A stretch of DNA of 64,000 bases from Pochonia chlamydosporia 170 (lineage: Eukaryota; Ascomycota; Sordariomycetes; Hypocreales; Clavicipitaceae): the NCBI RefSeq assembly GCF_001653235.2, contig NC_035790.1, positions 6,138,001 to 6,202,000 on the forward strand, read 5' to 3'. The notes under the pieces were generated by a model, which saw only the letters and a list, made by a program, of their open reading frames with translations, was not told the DNA's origin and searched no databases. This document shows positions 35,614 through 48,294 of the stretch, one piece after another (position 1 is the stretch's first letter; every line of letters begins with the position of its first letter). A program made the position numbers and the translations under genes.

Positions 35614-38600
35614 CTAAACGCCAGAAAACACCGCTCCCTCTTCCAGCGTCTCATCCCACCCACCAGTCCTCAGAAGCAATTCACCAGCACGGTCTTTGAC
35701 GCTCTTAATACCTTCGCCAAGTGAACTGTTCCACTGCTCTTGAACAAGGCGTACCTTTTCCTTCAGATCCTCAGTCAGTCGTCGATCTTCGCTCTGCCTC
35801 ATGCTGGTGGCCCTTCGCTCACGGTCTTCAGCGCAGATGGCGGAGCCATCAGCTTCAGTGACCTGAGTTTCCAATACCCTCGCTTTGGCATTGACCACCG
35901 CACCCTTGACCTCGTGCAGGAGACACAACAAGTTGGTGTGTGATTCGATGAATTGATATGTGCTCTTTTCGGCGTGCATCAAAAGACTGTAAAGATACTG
36001 CAGCGGGTGGTCGTGGTACGCTGGGTTCTCGTCAAATTCAGACGCCGGGATCTGAATGTTGAAGCTATCGAGTTTTGCTGGAATGCTGTCAAGCAACTGG
36101 CGCAGCGGCGGTGCAATATCCCAAAAGGCCGAGAGCTGCAGCGCGACTCCACGCTCGACAGCTTCGTCAACAATGGTTCGGAACTGTCGAGCACGATCCA
36201 GAACCTCATTGGCAAGCACATATTCTCGCTTTGCCGCATCCTCGGCGAAGAATGCCTCTGCTGACCTGAGCTTCTCATTATTGCCAGAAAGACGGTAAGG
36301 TGTAAGCACTACCTCGCAATAGCGCGTGTTACGATCGGATAAGATGTCGTAAATAGCTCTGTGTAGAGATTCTCGGGTTTCGAAAATCCATTTTAATAGA
36401 GTGAGTTTCTCGAGCAATTCAGGTCGATCGTCTCCTTCCTCTTGAGGCATATCAGCATCCATTTGACCATTGTCAAAGAGGTGCTCTGATAGGTCTTTGT
36501 ACAGCACGTCAGCTTTCGCAATTTTAGCAGTCAAGAGATCGTTCAGCGGAAGGATGACATCGTTCTGGAACTGCTCGTATTCATTCTTTTCCAGTTCCTT
36601 CTTTTTATCCCTCTCCTGTTGTTGAGAGTCTGACTCGATGGCAGCGGCGTCGGCATATCCAATGTTGCCGGAGCTGATTTCTTTCTGTAGGTTAGCCATC
36701 AGCGACTGTCGACGCTCTGAAGCAGCCTTGGAGAACTCTTCCCGGCGCTTGGAGCTCGCGATTGCAAATCTCTCCTTCACGTTGTCGATCTCTGAAAGTT
36801 CACCCAATGCTCTCACCGCAGTCCGTGTGGCTGTCAGTTCTGGGTGATTGTTATTAACAGCAGGATAGTGGCGAGGATATGGTGGCGGCATGGTAACAAG
36901 TCGAGAGACATCCAATGCATCCGGCTTGTTATGTGATGCAGGAGAGGCACTTGAGCCGCCGGGTGTACTCCCAGAAAGTCGCAACGGCTGCGGAGTCCAG
37001 GATGATGAATCTCCTTGGTCGTGCCATCCAGTCTTCTCTGGTGGGTATTCTGACGACGATGCATACTCGCTTGCCACAGCATAAGCCCCCGTCCCTTGCT
37101 CCTCTTCGATCCATCGACCTTTTGGAACTCCCATATACTTGGATTCTCTCTTGGATCTCTCAAACATACGCGGTTCGCCCTGAGAATCGGTCTCCCACCA
37201 TCGGCTTGGTGGCCGTCCACGAGAGCTTCCGTTTTCGTAGTTATCGCTAACACTCATACTAAGGATAGGTGATAGAGACGGCATGTAGTTGCTTGTCCAG
37301 TTTGCATTGCTTGGGGCCGGTGCACCACTCGGCGACGCAGGAAGATTTGCAGACGTTGGCGCCGAAATAGACAGCCCTTCACCCCTGACGATGGATCCTG
37401 TTGAGTCTCTTTGGGAATAATTTGGATCTGTAGATGCTGGCGTCCATTCATCCTGGGACGCTCCGGATTCTCTCCTGGACGACGACGCCATTGGACGGAA
37501 CAAGTCGCGAGTGAGGTCAAAAATTTCTGATCCCATAGCTCCAATAGCTGATGAATATCGCTCCCTCCGAATTCTAGATTCGTTTACAATGAAATCAGCA
37601 AACATGCGAACTCGATCCGCATCCGACGCGGCGGTCGATTCCTTGGCTGCGAATGCCCGAAACCTCTCGACTGTAGCCGCAGCAAACTGCTCGGCAGTCT
37701 GACCGATTACCATGTGCTTTGAAATCGGCGTCAATGCCGACATTGGAGGGCGGGATGAATCCCGGGGGCGTGATCCGGAAGCTGATCGTGTTTGCGGCGG
37801 TGGAGTTGGTAGAGCCTTTGGGGCCGCTGCTGGGGCGGTTGCGGGCGTTTGCACCGATTTGCCTTGGTATGGAGAAAAAGGGGGTGTTGCTGCTTCAAGC
37901 TGAGCAGATCCTGGAGCACGAGGGGTTGAGTTTCGAGAATCTTGAAGCGTCAGGGAGTCGCCAGTTCGAGGCAACTCACCATCCCTTCTACCGGCACTAC
38001 GAGGTGTTGATTTCCCGCCCATCAACCTTTGCATGAGACCACCGGAGCTCGAGGGAACAACAATATCCGAAATATTATGCGGCTGTGTAATGGCATCGAT
38101 GGAGCCGTGTGATGTGTGGCGGCTTCGGCTTTCAGCTCTTCTTTGGAGGATTGTTTTATCATGTCGCACCGCTCTGGCCCTATTCAAGCCACCTGTGCTA
38201 TTTGACGACCCCAACGGTTCTGGCACATCGGGAGCATTAGCTGCAGTCGTAGTATCAATCACCAGACCAGGAGAACGCCCACGACCAGCTCGACTGGGTT
38301 GGCCAGACTGGCCACGTTCTGCCTCAGTATCGACCCAGTCTGCGGGTGTTGGTGGAACTGGTCCGAGTGATGTTACGCCGCTCGGCGGCGGTCGCCTCGT
38401 TGGAGGTGAAATAATTGGAACGCTGGATCGATCTATGCTTTGAACGCTTTGTGATCTTGACGACGACGGCGGAGGACCTGGCGGCGGCGGAGGCAACGGC
38501 ATGCCAGGCTCCCACCTTGTTTGCGACGTTGACCGTGAACGTTGAGATGTGGGTGTGTCAATGGCACCAGTCGAAGCAGCTCTACGAGCTGCTGGTGGTC

Positions 38601-39316
38601 CTATGATGGGAACGACACTCGGCATAGGAGCTACAATGCGTTCAGGTTCTTGTTGGAGCATTGCAGGCCCCAGACTTCTTCTCAGATGCGAGGCACTTGT
38701 TTGAGGATCCGGCGAAGTGGCCTGTGGTTGCTCATGGTCCTTTCGGCGACCGAGAGATGGTAATCCAAAGCGACGCTCTCTTGAATTTCCTCTTCCTCCT
38801 GCCCCAGGTGGCGGAGGAAATGACGGATTAACGGGGGGTTCTGGAGAAGGACGATGGAGAGGAGACATTGTCATTCTGCTGGGAGGCGGTGGTGTTGAAC
38901 CCAGGGCAGTGGTGTGCTCAAAGGCGGTACTCATCGGTCGCTGTTGTCGGCTTCGAGGAGGACTGTATGGGGGAGGAGGGACTGCTGACGCTTGAAACAT
39001 ACTCATGTTAGCCTTTGTCCAAAAAGATGAAGGGCATATCCAAGTAGACAAAATGGCAGTTTATTATCATACCTTGCCCCCCCTCCGCCGGGAACTGGTG
39101 AGACCTATCGGGCATCTGTGCTGGCGACGGAACCCATTCCTGAGGATTATATGGTTGAATCGCACTGCCAGGTGTCTGCGCCGATTGTATGTGGGAAGAG
39201 GCCATCGAAACGGCAGAAATGGGCGAGTTGGCATGGTTGCCGTAAGTACTTAGCGAGTTCGTCGTGAGCGGATTGAGGCCCTGGCGAAGCCGTGCTGGAT
39301 CGCGGGGCGAGGCCAT
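35614..39316 (-). CDS. Conserved-looking large protein with Pro-rich N-terminus and helical C-terminus, function unknown
   Basis: Two exons, 39316-39073 and 38990-35614, joined by an 82-nt intron with a GCTAAC branch site, give 1206 residues from the ATG MASPRDPARLRQ. The acceptor TTTCAAG keeps phase 1 and was chosen because two nearer AG sites lead to a stop codon or the wrong frame. Residues ~80-500 are Pro/Ser/Arg-rich with polyproline runs, suggesting SH3 or profilin-type contacts. About 510-575 form a helix-rich block (FAAATVERFRAFAAKES; FADFIVNESRIRRERYSS). From about 830 to the end there is a long charged alpha-helical, coiled-coil-like region including ERRQSLMANLQKEIS and LLTLKW-like heptads. 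No catalytic motif or membrane segment is visible. I do not recognise the family; a cortical or cytoskeletal scaffold is a guess from composition only. Confidence 0.75.
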
Positions 39317-42300
39317 GTTTGCTTCACCGTCTCGGTGGCGCACGCAAAATGAACCAGCTCCTCCTCTGTCGCGGATTCCCCGTCTTGCTGAAAATAGAAT
39401 GCTTCAAGGCCGGTAAGGATTACCGCGAGGAGAGCAAAGCAATTTGGATGGCGCTTAAAGGATTGGACGCGGCGTTGGTCCGTATGTTGGGTGGATTGAG
39501 TGACTGGTCAGCGACGGGTGGTGCGCGACACAGTCAGTCACACACCCACGCTTCGGTCTATTGAAAGCCGCTGCAAGATGCAAGCTCTCCCGGGAGTACG
39601 TCCCTGTCAGGCCATCTATTTACAGTAACAGAATGGGCAGCTTGATGAAGCACAGAACGTGGTTGGCCGTCGGCGGCATGCAAGCTGTATTGCTTATGAC
39701 CCAGGGCCAGGTTGGTGGTGGGGAGCGAAAAGCAGAGCCCGACTCGGCCTATGCCAATGATTCTGGGTCTGAGTCGTTCTGACTTCACAGAAACGGAATC
39801 AATCAAGGATATAGATTGTACCGGTGACGGCCGAAGGACAAAATTATCAAAGAGCAGAGCGAAAGGCTGGGGACTATCAGCGAGGATCGGCGCACTATGG
39901 TCGTGCGTGCTTGAACTGACCATGTTGGTGAGGTTGCAGCACAGCTTCCAGCAGAGAGCTTTGCTCCTCACATTTCGAGGCTGACAGGCTAGGACCGTAA
40001 GGTCAACTGGGTCCTAATAATGTGTATGGCCAAAATGGCTTCCAGGGTTCATCCTAGGTGTGGGAGGTATCTGCAAGATCCTGGTACTCCGTACTCTCTG
40101 TACCACCTTCAATAAATTGATGGATAGCTTGACTCAGTTGCTGTCAATGTGCCCATGCGTAGTGGATTTGGAACGTTAAGGAATGTGCGACTTTGGTCAC
40201 TAAAAACAGTGTCAATATAGCTTTGAAATAAGAGAGTAATATTGTGAGCTGACCTTGGCCTCCGAATCTCGCTTGAAAAACATTCGATATTGCGGATAAT
40301 TTGTTGCCTACAACCCCCAATGCTCACAACTTTAGGACATGGACATGGCGCTCGCATGGGAGCTGATTTATCCACTGCTAGGGATGGGCAACATTCGAAG
40401 CTTGGCTACCATGCACAACTGCAGAAGGTAAGCCGACCACCACAATTTCTATGCCACGACCAAAGGTGCTGGGATCTTGCTCCGTAGGAGCGAGCCGTGT
40501 GGCTGGAATGCCATTGGCGACCTGCAACGTCGAATCCGTGGCTCCGTCCAGCTCGTAACATGTTCGATCTTTGCCGTCCTCACAAACCCCGTTGCCGAGA
40601 ACGCTTTGTGAAAACGTATCCTTGCCGTCATCCAGTACCTGCCTGTCTTGAATCTCCTCCGTTCTTGGTTGAGAATATGCGCATATCACGCCATGATAAT
40701 CAACACACAGGTGGCGCTAGCCAAATTCGTTGTGATACCCAACGGTTGTTCTTCTGAAGGCCCGGCAAAATAAATCAAGGCACGAGCGTTATGGGGGTGT
40801 AAAGCTCATTGACAAACATAGTTCACGGCGGGAGCCAGGAGCCTTTGCCGTCTACACATGTCTCAGTCTCAGCCTTTCAATGTTTCGTTGATTCAATGCT
40901 TCAGTCGAATGACCCCGCAGGCGAGACTCCAGAAGTATGGCGGCGGAGATCCAAGGCACCGGACAGCGAATTGAGGGACATGTTCAATCTCGTTGGACCG
41001 CCTGGATTTCATAGCTTAACTGACCAGTCTATTTCTGGAGGGACCCAACGCAACCATCAACTCGTGATTGGTCGAATCCCTGGTGATGCATGTGAACATG
41101 TTGGATGCCGGCGCTTAGTAGCGTCTTTTCTCAAAGCCGCCATTATCGTTCACCTCTTCCGTCCTGGGAGTTGCACAGGTGCCTTTGGTACGCCTTTGAT
41201 ACCCCGTAAGTTTCTCCGCAGGAAGGTCATGCAGATGGCGTGACAATTCTCCAGACACAGTTGTAGATCTTCTCCCAGCAGCTCGGGCCAACGAGCCACG
41301 TGTGGTGTGCCAAGGGGATATTGCGACCTTACAGATTGGACTGTTCAGTTCCAGCGGCTAGATTTCTCGTTATTTGCAAACGACGACTAAAATTTGCCAG
41401 CTCCAATACTTGGCCATACCAACCTGAATTAGTCTGAGAGGCATGGGAACGGCTCGTTGTGATCAACTCAAACTTTCGTCCACGGCAATAATGCAAGACA
41501 GAGACGGAATCCTCGACATTCTCATCTCGTTGTTCGAACTTGGAAGTAAGATGCAAGAAGGTGCCAAGGTCTCAGAGTTTGCTGAGCTGGAAGGATTTTC
41601 GAAGGGTAGGAGTCTTTAGAGGTAGAGACGAGGCGCTATTCCTTTGGTCATCCCCAGCCCCTGGTGAAGTTTCTCTCTCGTTGTTGAACTGCCTAGTCGA
41701 TTCATTTTCCTGGAAGGGGAGTCGAGATCGACCAAAAGGATTGTCTAGTGTTAAAGAGCTTAAGGGAAGCCGCTGACAGTTCTATTATTCCAACTTGAAA
41801 TGAAGTGATGCGAGCTACAAATTTTGGACTTGATGTCTGGCACTTTGTTACATCCGAATGGGAGGTCCATGGTAGGCCAGTTTAGCTGCCAGCTGCCAAC
41901 GGCCAAGCGCCAGCTGTCGGCATGTAACCGACGGGCCGTCAAGATGATTTAATATTTTACCGCTATTTAAATCCTTGCTGTAAGGTTTTATTCGTTTCGT
42001 GGGAATTCGCAATTTCATTTCTTTTTGCCTTTTTATATATGCTCTTCACCCTTCGATACACCTACATCGGTGTGAGAGGCAGTTAGAGCTATTCGGCCTT
42101 GGGTCACTTGTTTTAATCAGCAAACCAACAAAGAAAAGGGAATCTGATCAAATTTTTGGTGCCTCAGCCAGTATTTTTGCTGAAATTGGGGCCGAAAAAG
42201 GCCAATCTGTTTTGTTTCATCCGGATAACCGTGAGGAAATAAGAGGATACTTTGGTGACTCTGCCACTGGAAGCTAGGTGAAACACTGGCACACATCACA

Positions 42301-42916
42301 GTCTTGTTAGCTGTTCTCTAACTGGGCGATGCGACTGATTTATTTTAGTGTATCAATGGTTGGAGCTAAAACCTGTTGTACGTGTTCAAATACTCGCAAC
42401 TCGTCTTCACCATGGCCTGGGGTCGCCTAAGGCTTACGCTTGGTCAGGTATCGCCTATGAACTGACCGCCATGGTAATATTTTCGACTTCGGAACTTTTA
42501 TGGCTTCTGATAGACCACAAAGTTGGTGTCTACAAAGAGATCTTAAGGGTTGAAGCAAGGTGCAAATACGCAACGCTGAAAGGTCCCCTCCCCAATCGCC
42601 GAGAAGTATATAACTGCAAAGGACCTCTGATAATTGTGCACCATATCATGTTGGTGCGTACAAATGTACATATTTCCTGATAAAGTTATTCCGGCACGGG
42701 ATGCAGCCGACGCGGTCTGGGTTAACATCGCATTCAAGGTTTAGTTTAAAAAGTACTTTTGCCTTTTGCCCATGCCATAACGAATCCTGAATAGACTCAA
42801 TGCTTAATCGCCACTAGTGGAAAGGAGCCCTATAAGAACCAGCTTCTCCCTCTCTCCATCATTTGCTCCATCATTTGCGAGAGTATCCCCCGTAAACTTC
42901 CAAGGATCATTTTGAA
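39317..42916. other. 3.6 kb gene-poor interval
   Basis: No convincing gene. A TACTCCGTAC motif lies at 40085-40094. A Cys-containing frame on the minus strand (about 40704-40378) has a somewhat protein-like translation and could be an isolated or decayed exon; it is treated in the findings. The part from about 41.9 to 42.9 kb is AT-richer. Confidence 0.55.
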
Positions 42917-43668
42917 ATGACTGTTTGTCTACAACCATCTACAACCATGGCTAGTTCCGCGGGTGCAGCGGCGCATCCTCATGAACTGGCCCCAGCCGAA
43001 CGCAAAAGATTCTTATCGCTTTGTCTCTTTCAGCATATCAGCATGTACAAGCTTGTGAATATCGACATTTCGGACATTAAAGATGATGTGCAGTTGACTA
43101 ATAAGATATACAATGTCTACAATGATGTACGCGCAAATCGATTTCTCAACTGGCTACACATGCGTACCGGCGCAGCATGGGTTGGTCGGCTGAAAGAGGC
43201 GAATATACTTGCGCACCCAACAAGGATCCGGCTGATAGAAGTAAGTTATTTCAAAATACCTTAAAGGTTGTACTGAACTAAGTTTTTCTATGGCAGTTTG
43301 AGATTTTTGCCTCAGAGACGGGAACTTGTGTATACCCACACAGCATGAAGGACGCATGGGAGATGTCTCCCCATCTCTGGCAAGAATACGAATGCAAACC
43401 TGTCCCAGAAAAGTGCTTCAAGCTCAACAAGCTCAACATTGAAGCTCGCATGGGAACGCCCTCGGGTCGCCGGTTGCCCGCCTCTGCCCGCATAATTTTG
43501 GATCATCTGCCAAAGAAACTCGATACCCCGCTCGAGGCAGATGTATTACTCTCGAAATATTATGTTTGTCAAAGGGGGTTGGGCATTTGCATTGAAGAGA
43601 AGTACGACGTATTCATGATTTTGATGCTGATATGCAATCTTTTCAATTTGTTTTGGCTGTGGACCTAG
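42917..43668 (+). CDS. Unrecognised 231-residue protein with C-terminal hydrophobic anchor
   Basis: Two exons (42917-43240, 43297-43668) joined by a 56-nt GT-AG intron in phase 0. The ATG at 42917 was taken; a second at 42947 (MASSAGAAAHPHEL) would shorten it by ten residues. Residues ~20-105 form a mixed helical region rich in Asn/Asp/Lys (NIDISDIKDDVQLTNKIY), then come LHMRTGAAWVGRLKEA and, after the splice, FEIFASETGTCVYPHSM. The last ~20 residues (about 211-230) are hydrophobic and aromatic, VFMILMLICNLFNLFWLW, ending one residue before the stop, as in tail-anchored proteins. There is no signal peptide. I do not recognise the family. The gene lies between two gene-poor, AT-richer stretches, so it may be lineage-specific. 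Confidence 0.6.
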
Positions 43669-44689
43669 AATACATAATCAGGTAGCTGAGAGAGCGAAGG
43701 AACAGATGATTGCTGTCTGTGGGTGAAAAACATATACCAATCGCCAACTATACGTGCATATAACTACAGCAATATACAATATCATGCGACGATATAGGAC
43801 AATCCAAGATGTTCACACAAGCTATATTGTAGCGGATGATAGTAAATGGGCAAACTGTGGCTTACTTTCCAGACCACTTACCTTTGGGTCCTGTATTACC
43901 ACTCCAACATCCTTGGTAACTTCGTTTTGCAGCCAGAGCATCTCACAGAGGATTTCGAGATAAATGGTGGGAACTTGGAGGAACTTGGAGAGAGAGTGTG
44001 TTAAAGCACCAAAAAGTCATGTGGTGAGTAGCGTTGGGTTAGAGTTAACTTAGGGTTTCTCACATGCCTTGGTTCATTGCTCTGAGTATTGACTACCGTG
44101 ATCCCGAAGGCGTATGTCTCACCAGAGTATTGAGTCTTGACCATTGAGGCACGCGATACTCTGCCTTGTCTTGTTCCATCAAGTATGGAGTACTCCGTAG
44201 AGTCCGTACCAATTTGGAGGCTGTTGGTGGAATTGGTCGGCCCCACTTTAACTGAATAGTGGGGGCACAAGGCTCATAAAAACTTCTAGAGCATTCTGAG
44301 CTCGCACTTCCCTCTCTCTTTTCATTCTTGGAACCAGCAATCTCTGTCTTGCTGTTCGCCTCGACATCGCTTGGCTCTCGTCTCTCTCGTCGTTTAATCC
44401 ATTCAACATAATGTAAGTACTGCCATTGATCATCTCGACGAACCCTTTCAACCCCTCCGCAGTCTCTTATGATGAGACACCAGCTGGCACCAGTCATAGA
44501 GTGACTTGTACTCCCTTCATTGATGACCAATCTTGCTGTGGTCCAAGACCATTTCTGATTTCGCAAACTGCGGAAAGCTTCGTTTTAACACCGTTGTTCT
44601 TGATCAATCGTGTATTCTTGGAATGTTGCGTGCTAACATGGCAACCTGCCCAGAACTCTAGCTCGGAATTTCCCTCCCCTAACCGCACG
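43669..44689. other. Intergenic interval with AHA1 leader
   Basis: It contains a TACTCCGTA motif at 44191-44199 and, closer to AHA1, a pyrimidine-rich leader with a likely 5' UTR intron (donor GTAAGT near 44412, acceptor CCGCAG ending 44462). Short upstream frames follow the acceptor. No other gene is seen. Confidence 0.45.
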
Positions 44690-45866
44690 ATGGTCCTCCA
44701 CAATCCCAATAACTGGCATTGGGTCAACAAAGATGTTTCCCAGTGGACGAAGCAATGGCTCCAGGACAGTTTGACCAGAATTGAGGCGAAGAAAGGCGAC
44801 GTAGAGGCCAAGATTAGCAAGGTCCAGAGTATGGATGGTGACGTTGATGTCAGCCAGAGAAAGAACAAAGTCATCACTATCTTCGACGTCCGGCTGGTCC
44901 TAGAATATACTGGTAAGGATGTGTAATGTGTAGCATGTAAGAAAAGTAGAGCTTAGGCTTACTGTCGTCGTAGGATCCGCTCCCGATGCGGATGAGATTA
45001 CTGGCACCATCACCATTCCCGAGGTCGCACATGATACCGCGGAGGATGAGTATGTGGTACGTCTCTGCTTGCCTTTTAGTCGTGATTTTTCAGCAAATTC
45101 CATTTGTCGTGTAGACCGCTCATCCGTCTATTAGTTTGAAGTCGATATTATCTCCGAGTCTAAGGAAAAGCAGCCCATAAAGGACCTTGTTCGTTCCGAC
45201 ATTCTCCCAAGACTGCGCCAACAATTCCAGAAGCTTGCCCCGGCCCTGATTGAAGAGCATGGCAAGGATATACAACATGCTGCTGGTTCTAATCCTTCCA
45301 GCGGATTCTCCACTCCAAAACTGCACCCTCAAGCTGCTTCGCCAAAGCCAACACAGCCTTCGACCGCGCCTACGAGCACCTCTGGCATTGTAAACACCGT
45401 AACAGTGACCGACAATGAAGAGTTCCGAACCACGGCAGACGAGATGTATCAAACTTTTGTCGATCCCCAAAGATTGGCCGCCTTCACTCGCTCCCCTCCC
45501 AAGGTCTTTGAGGGCGCAAAGAAGGGTGGCAAGTTTGAGCTCTTTGGCGGAAACGTCTCAGGAGAGTATCTCGAGCTCGAGCCGGGAAAGAAAGTCGTTC
45601 AGAGCTGGCGTCTTGCTCAATGGCCGGCTGGCCACTTTTCCAAACTCCAGATTGAGTTTGATCAGAACGACGTTGATCACGTTACTGTGATGCGGGTGAC
45701 GTGGGACGGAGTGCCAACCGGCCAAGAAGAAGTCACCAAGAGAAACTGGCTGGAATACTACGTCAAGAGTATCAAGTCTACATTTGGGTAAGCAAAGAGC
45801 CTACTACAATCCGGGAGTGAAGGGCAGGACTAACAGAGTGTAAACAGATTCGGCACAATTCTGTAA
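44690..45866 (+). CDS. AHA1: Hsp90 co-chaperone and ATPase activator Aha1
   Basis: Four exons (44690-44912, 44974-45056, 45135-45787, 45848-45866) give 325 residues. The N-terminal domain starts MVLHNPNNWHWVNKDV, nearly the yeast Aha1 start, and includes the segment RKNKVITIFDVRL where the RKxK-type basic motif lies. After a Ser/Pro/Thr linker (about 165-200) the C-terminal AHSA1 domain runs from EFRTTADEMYQTFVDPQRLAAF to NWLEYYVKSIKSTFGFGTIL. The last exon contributes only the final six residues, and the penultimate exon ends in a GGGTAAG that reads as a premature stop if unspliced. Aha1 binds the Hsp90 middle and N domains and stimulates ATP hydrolysis in the cytosol. The stop faces SWF1 convergently. 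Confidence 0.95.
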
Positions 45867-46241
45867 AGGAATTTGGCAATTATTGAAAACGGCAAAATAG
45901 AAACAAAAAAAAACTACATGTATATACCATCATTTCGCTCTAGAAGGGGTCAGGACAATGGGGGTTAAACGTCTCTGCAATGGCGGTGGATGGACTAGTG
46001 GGTGCTAGTTCCCGGCCTGAGGTCTAATCAAGACCCAGAAGCGTGTGGATTACGATGATCACGAGCGATGTTATGAGAAATATTTACAAGCATACATATA
46101 AAGAATCTTTGTATATTCTACGGTGACTGAGGCACTTGGCCATGCAGTCTACACCTTGATGAGTGATATGACTGACTCCCAATATCTACTATTCTAGAAA
46201 GCATGCCTCCGTTTTAGCCCTTTCCAACATCTATAACAAAA
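45867..46241. other. Convergent 3' intergenic interval
   Basis: Between the AHA1 and SWF1 stop codons. AT-rich; no gene seen. Confidence 0.55.
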
Positions 46242-47606
46242 TTACTTATTCTTTGTACGTCTTCTACGCGTCCCCCTTTCCACTGGAGGTTCATCTGCGC
46301 TTGTGCCAAACCCGTAGTCTACCACGAAAATATCTCCCATATTATCCCAAAATCCCAAGTCATACAAGTTTTCCACATCCCGCAACTTCCACACACGCTC
46401 CCACTCGCCTTCACCAGCCAACGCCATGTGCGCTGGCGGAGGTTTCCCATCCTCAGTTGCCGCAAGAACCATCTCCGGCTCAACCGGCCACCTAGGGCAG
46501 ATGGGCTCTCTGACGGGATCTCTTTCTCTCTTCAAAGGCATACGGCGGCGGAACGCGTACCCATCCTCCATGTCATCCTTGTACACGGACCACTTGAACG
46601 ATTCGTTTGTCGTTGTACCGCAGTACACAAGATACATTGTATATATGAGGAGACCCCAAACCAAAGGTGCAGTCAAGCCAGCCAGCAGAGCAGTTATACC
46701 GAGGCCGATATTCGTCTGGATCCCCCAACCCCAAATTACCACGTACATGCCCCAGCCATGCTTTCTCGGCGACCAGGGCGACCACTGCACAAAATGTTCC
46801 TTAATCGACGACGATAGCAGCGAGGCGCCGAGAAGACCACCATATGTGCATAGAATAGCCGTCGATACAAGAAGCAGTATGAACCAGTGCTGGTTGCCGT
46901 AACCCACGCACGAGTTGATGAAGATGCAGTGGTGGTCTGCCTTTGCTATACATCGCTTGCATACGCTGCAGTGTTTTGAGCGCGGTGGTTTGAGGAACCC
47001 GCAGGTGTTACACTCCGCGCCGGGGTGGAAATTTGCGTGGTCGTACGGGTATAGTCTCATGTGGTAGGCGTGGTTTTCTCTGGTGATGTATCCTGGGTCA
47101 ATGGCACAGGAGAGATAGAGAAAGAGATAGGGCAGGAAGACGGTGATGGTGACGGTGAGCTTGGTGAAGAGACCGAGGCGGTGCCACACGGAAGGGAGAT
47201 AGAGGTATTCTCCGCCAATCATGAGAGTGAGGAAGAATATCTAGAGGGCGGTTAGTCTTTGCAATGTGAGTTAACGTGTGGCAGGGTAGATAGTCGTACT
47301 ACTATAGTGGGATGACGATCGTGCATCATGAAATGACTGAATCTAGATAGAGATTTGGATATCCTCCCGGAGGTAAGTCTATTGTCTATTGACAGTAATA
47401 CATTTGGTATATGAATCCATATTAGACGGTGTAAGAAGCCTATAGGCGTCCGACTGAAGAGGTAGGTTAGTTAGCACTGGGACTCGTGAGATGCGAAGTC
47501 AATGTCGAGTTACGTACCGAAGAGCAGGTAATCTTCCGAAAAACGTGACAAAAACTCCGAAACTCACGACGAAAATAAACGTCAACGCCCATTTGAGGGA
47601 GACCAT
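46242..47606 (-). CDS. SWF1: DHHC palmitoyltransferase, Swf1 type
   Basis: Three exons (47606-47518, 47453-47300, 47240-46242) give 413 residues. The N-terminus MVSLKWALTFIFVVSFGVFV is a membrane segment, followed after exon 2 by further segments (about 82-125). The DHHC cysteine-rich domain spans about 158-192 (CNTCGFLKPPRSKHC, then DHHC at 183-186 and NSCVGYGNQHWF), with two more membrane segments after it (about 198-225 and 245-285). The C-terminal ~120 residues are cytosolic and charged. In yeast, Swf1 is an ER enzyme that S-palmitoylates membrane-proximal cysteines of SNAREs such as Tlg1. Only exon 3 looks coding without splicing; exons 1-2 restore the usual family length and N-terminus. 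It is divergent from RAP1. Confidence 0.9.
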
Positions 47607-48294
47607 TGTGACCGAGGGAGCCGGCCGGGCGTGTCACCGAGGCACAGAGCAGTTGAGGGTCTGAAGCTGCCCGTTACGAGGCGAAGAATGAGACAAACAG
47701 GCACCCGGACTTGACGGCGTGTCATTGCATCTCGTCGCGAATCAGGAAAGAAGCCCCAGTCTCATGCGTAAGATGTCTGATGCAGTGAAGCTCCGTAAAA
47801 GAAGCCGCATGAGTCTGTTTGGTCTGGCTTTGATCAGATCTGGCTGGGTCTGATGCTTGTGCTCGTGGTTCCTGTGGCTGAGCAAAGGGCAGCAGGCGGA
47901 TCAATTGATCACTGACGTTTCTCCCGACCTCCACTAAACCCAACTGGACATGCGCTAAAGAGTTTCCTTGCTCCAGTCAACAAACGGACAGCAGACACTA
48001 AGACGCCTCCACGTGATCGCGCGACCTCATCACGCGTCCATCGACTTGGACTGTCGACATGCCCACGAGACTCATCTATAACAGGCGGACGAAGCTGGAA
48101 TGATATATAAGTCAATCTTCGATACTTGCGCCAGCGTTATGATGGAAGACCGCACTCCTCAAGTTTGACGTCGCAGCGACTTCTTTAATCTGTGCACGCT
48201 AACTAGCTCCGCAAGCTTACCCGTCGATAGAGCTTGACACAACAGACGCGTATACTGGACGACACTACGGTGCCGCAATTTTTTTTTTGGCAAG
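47607..48294. promoter_or_regulatory. Bidirectional promoter region between SWF1 and RAP1
   Basis: The 688 nt separates two divergent start codons. A T-run of about ten bases ends just before the RAP1 ATG. No defined regulatory site is recognised. Confidence 0.5.

Noticed and set aside
41999..42277. 92-codon plus frame in the 39-43 kb interval
   Set aside because: No ATG context advantage, no homologue-like features, AT-rich neighbourhood.
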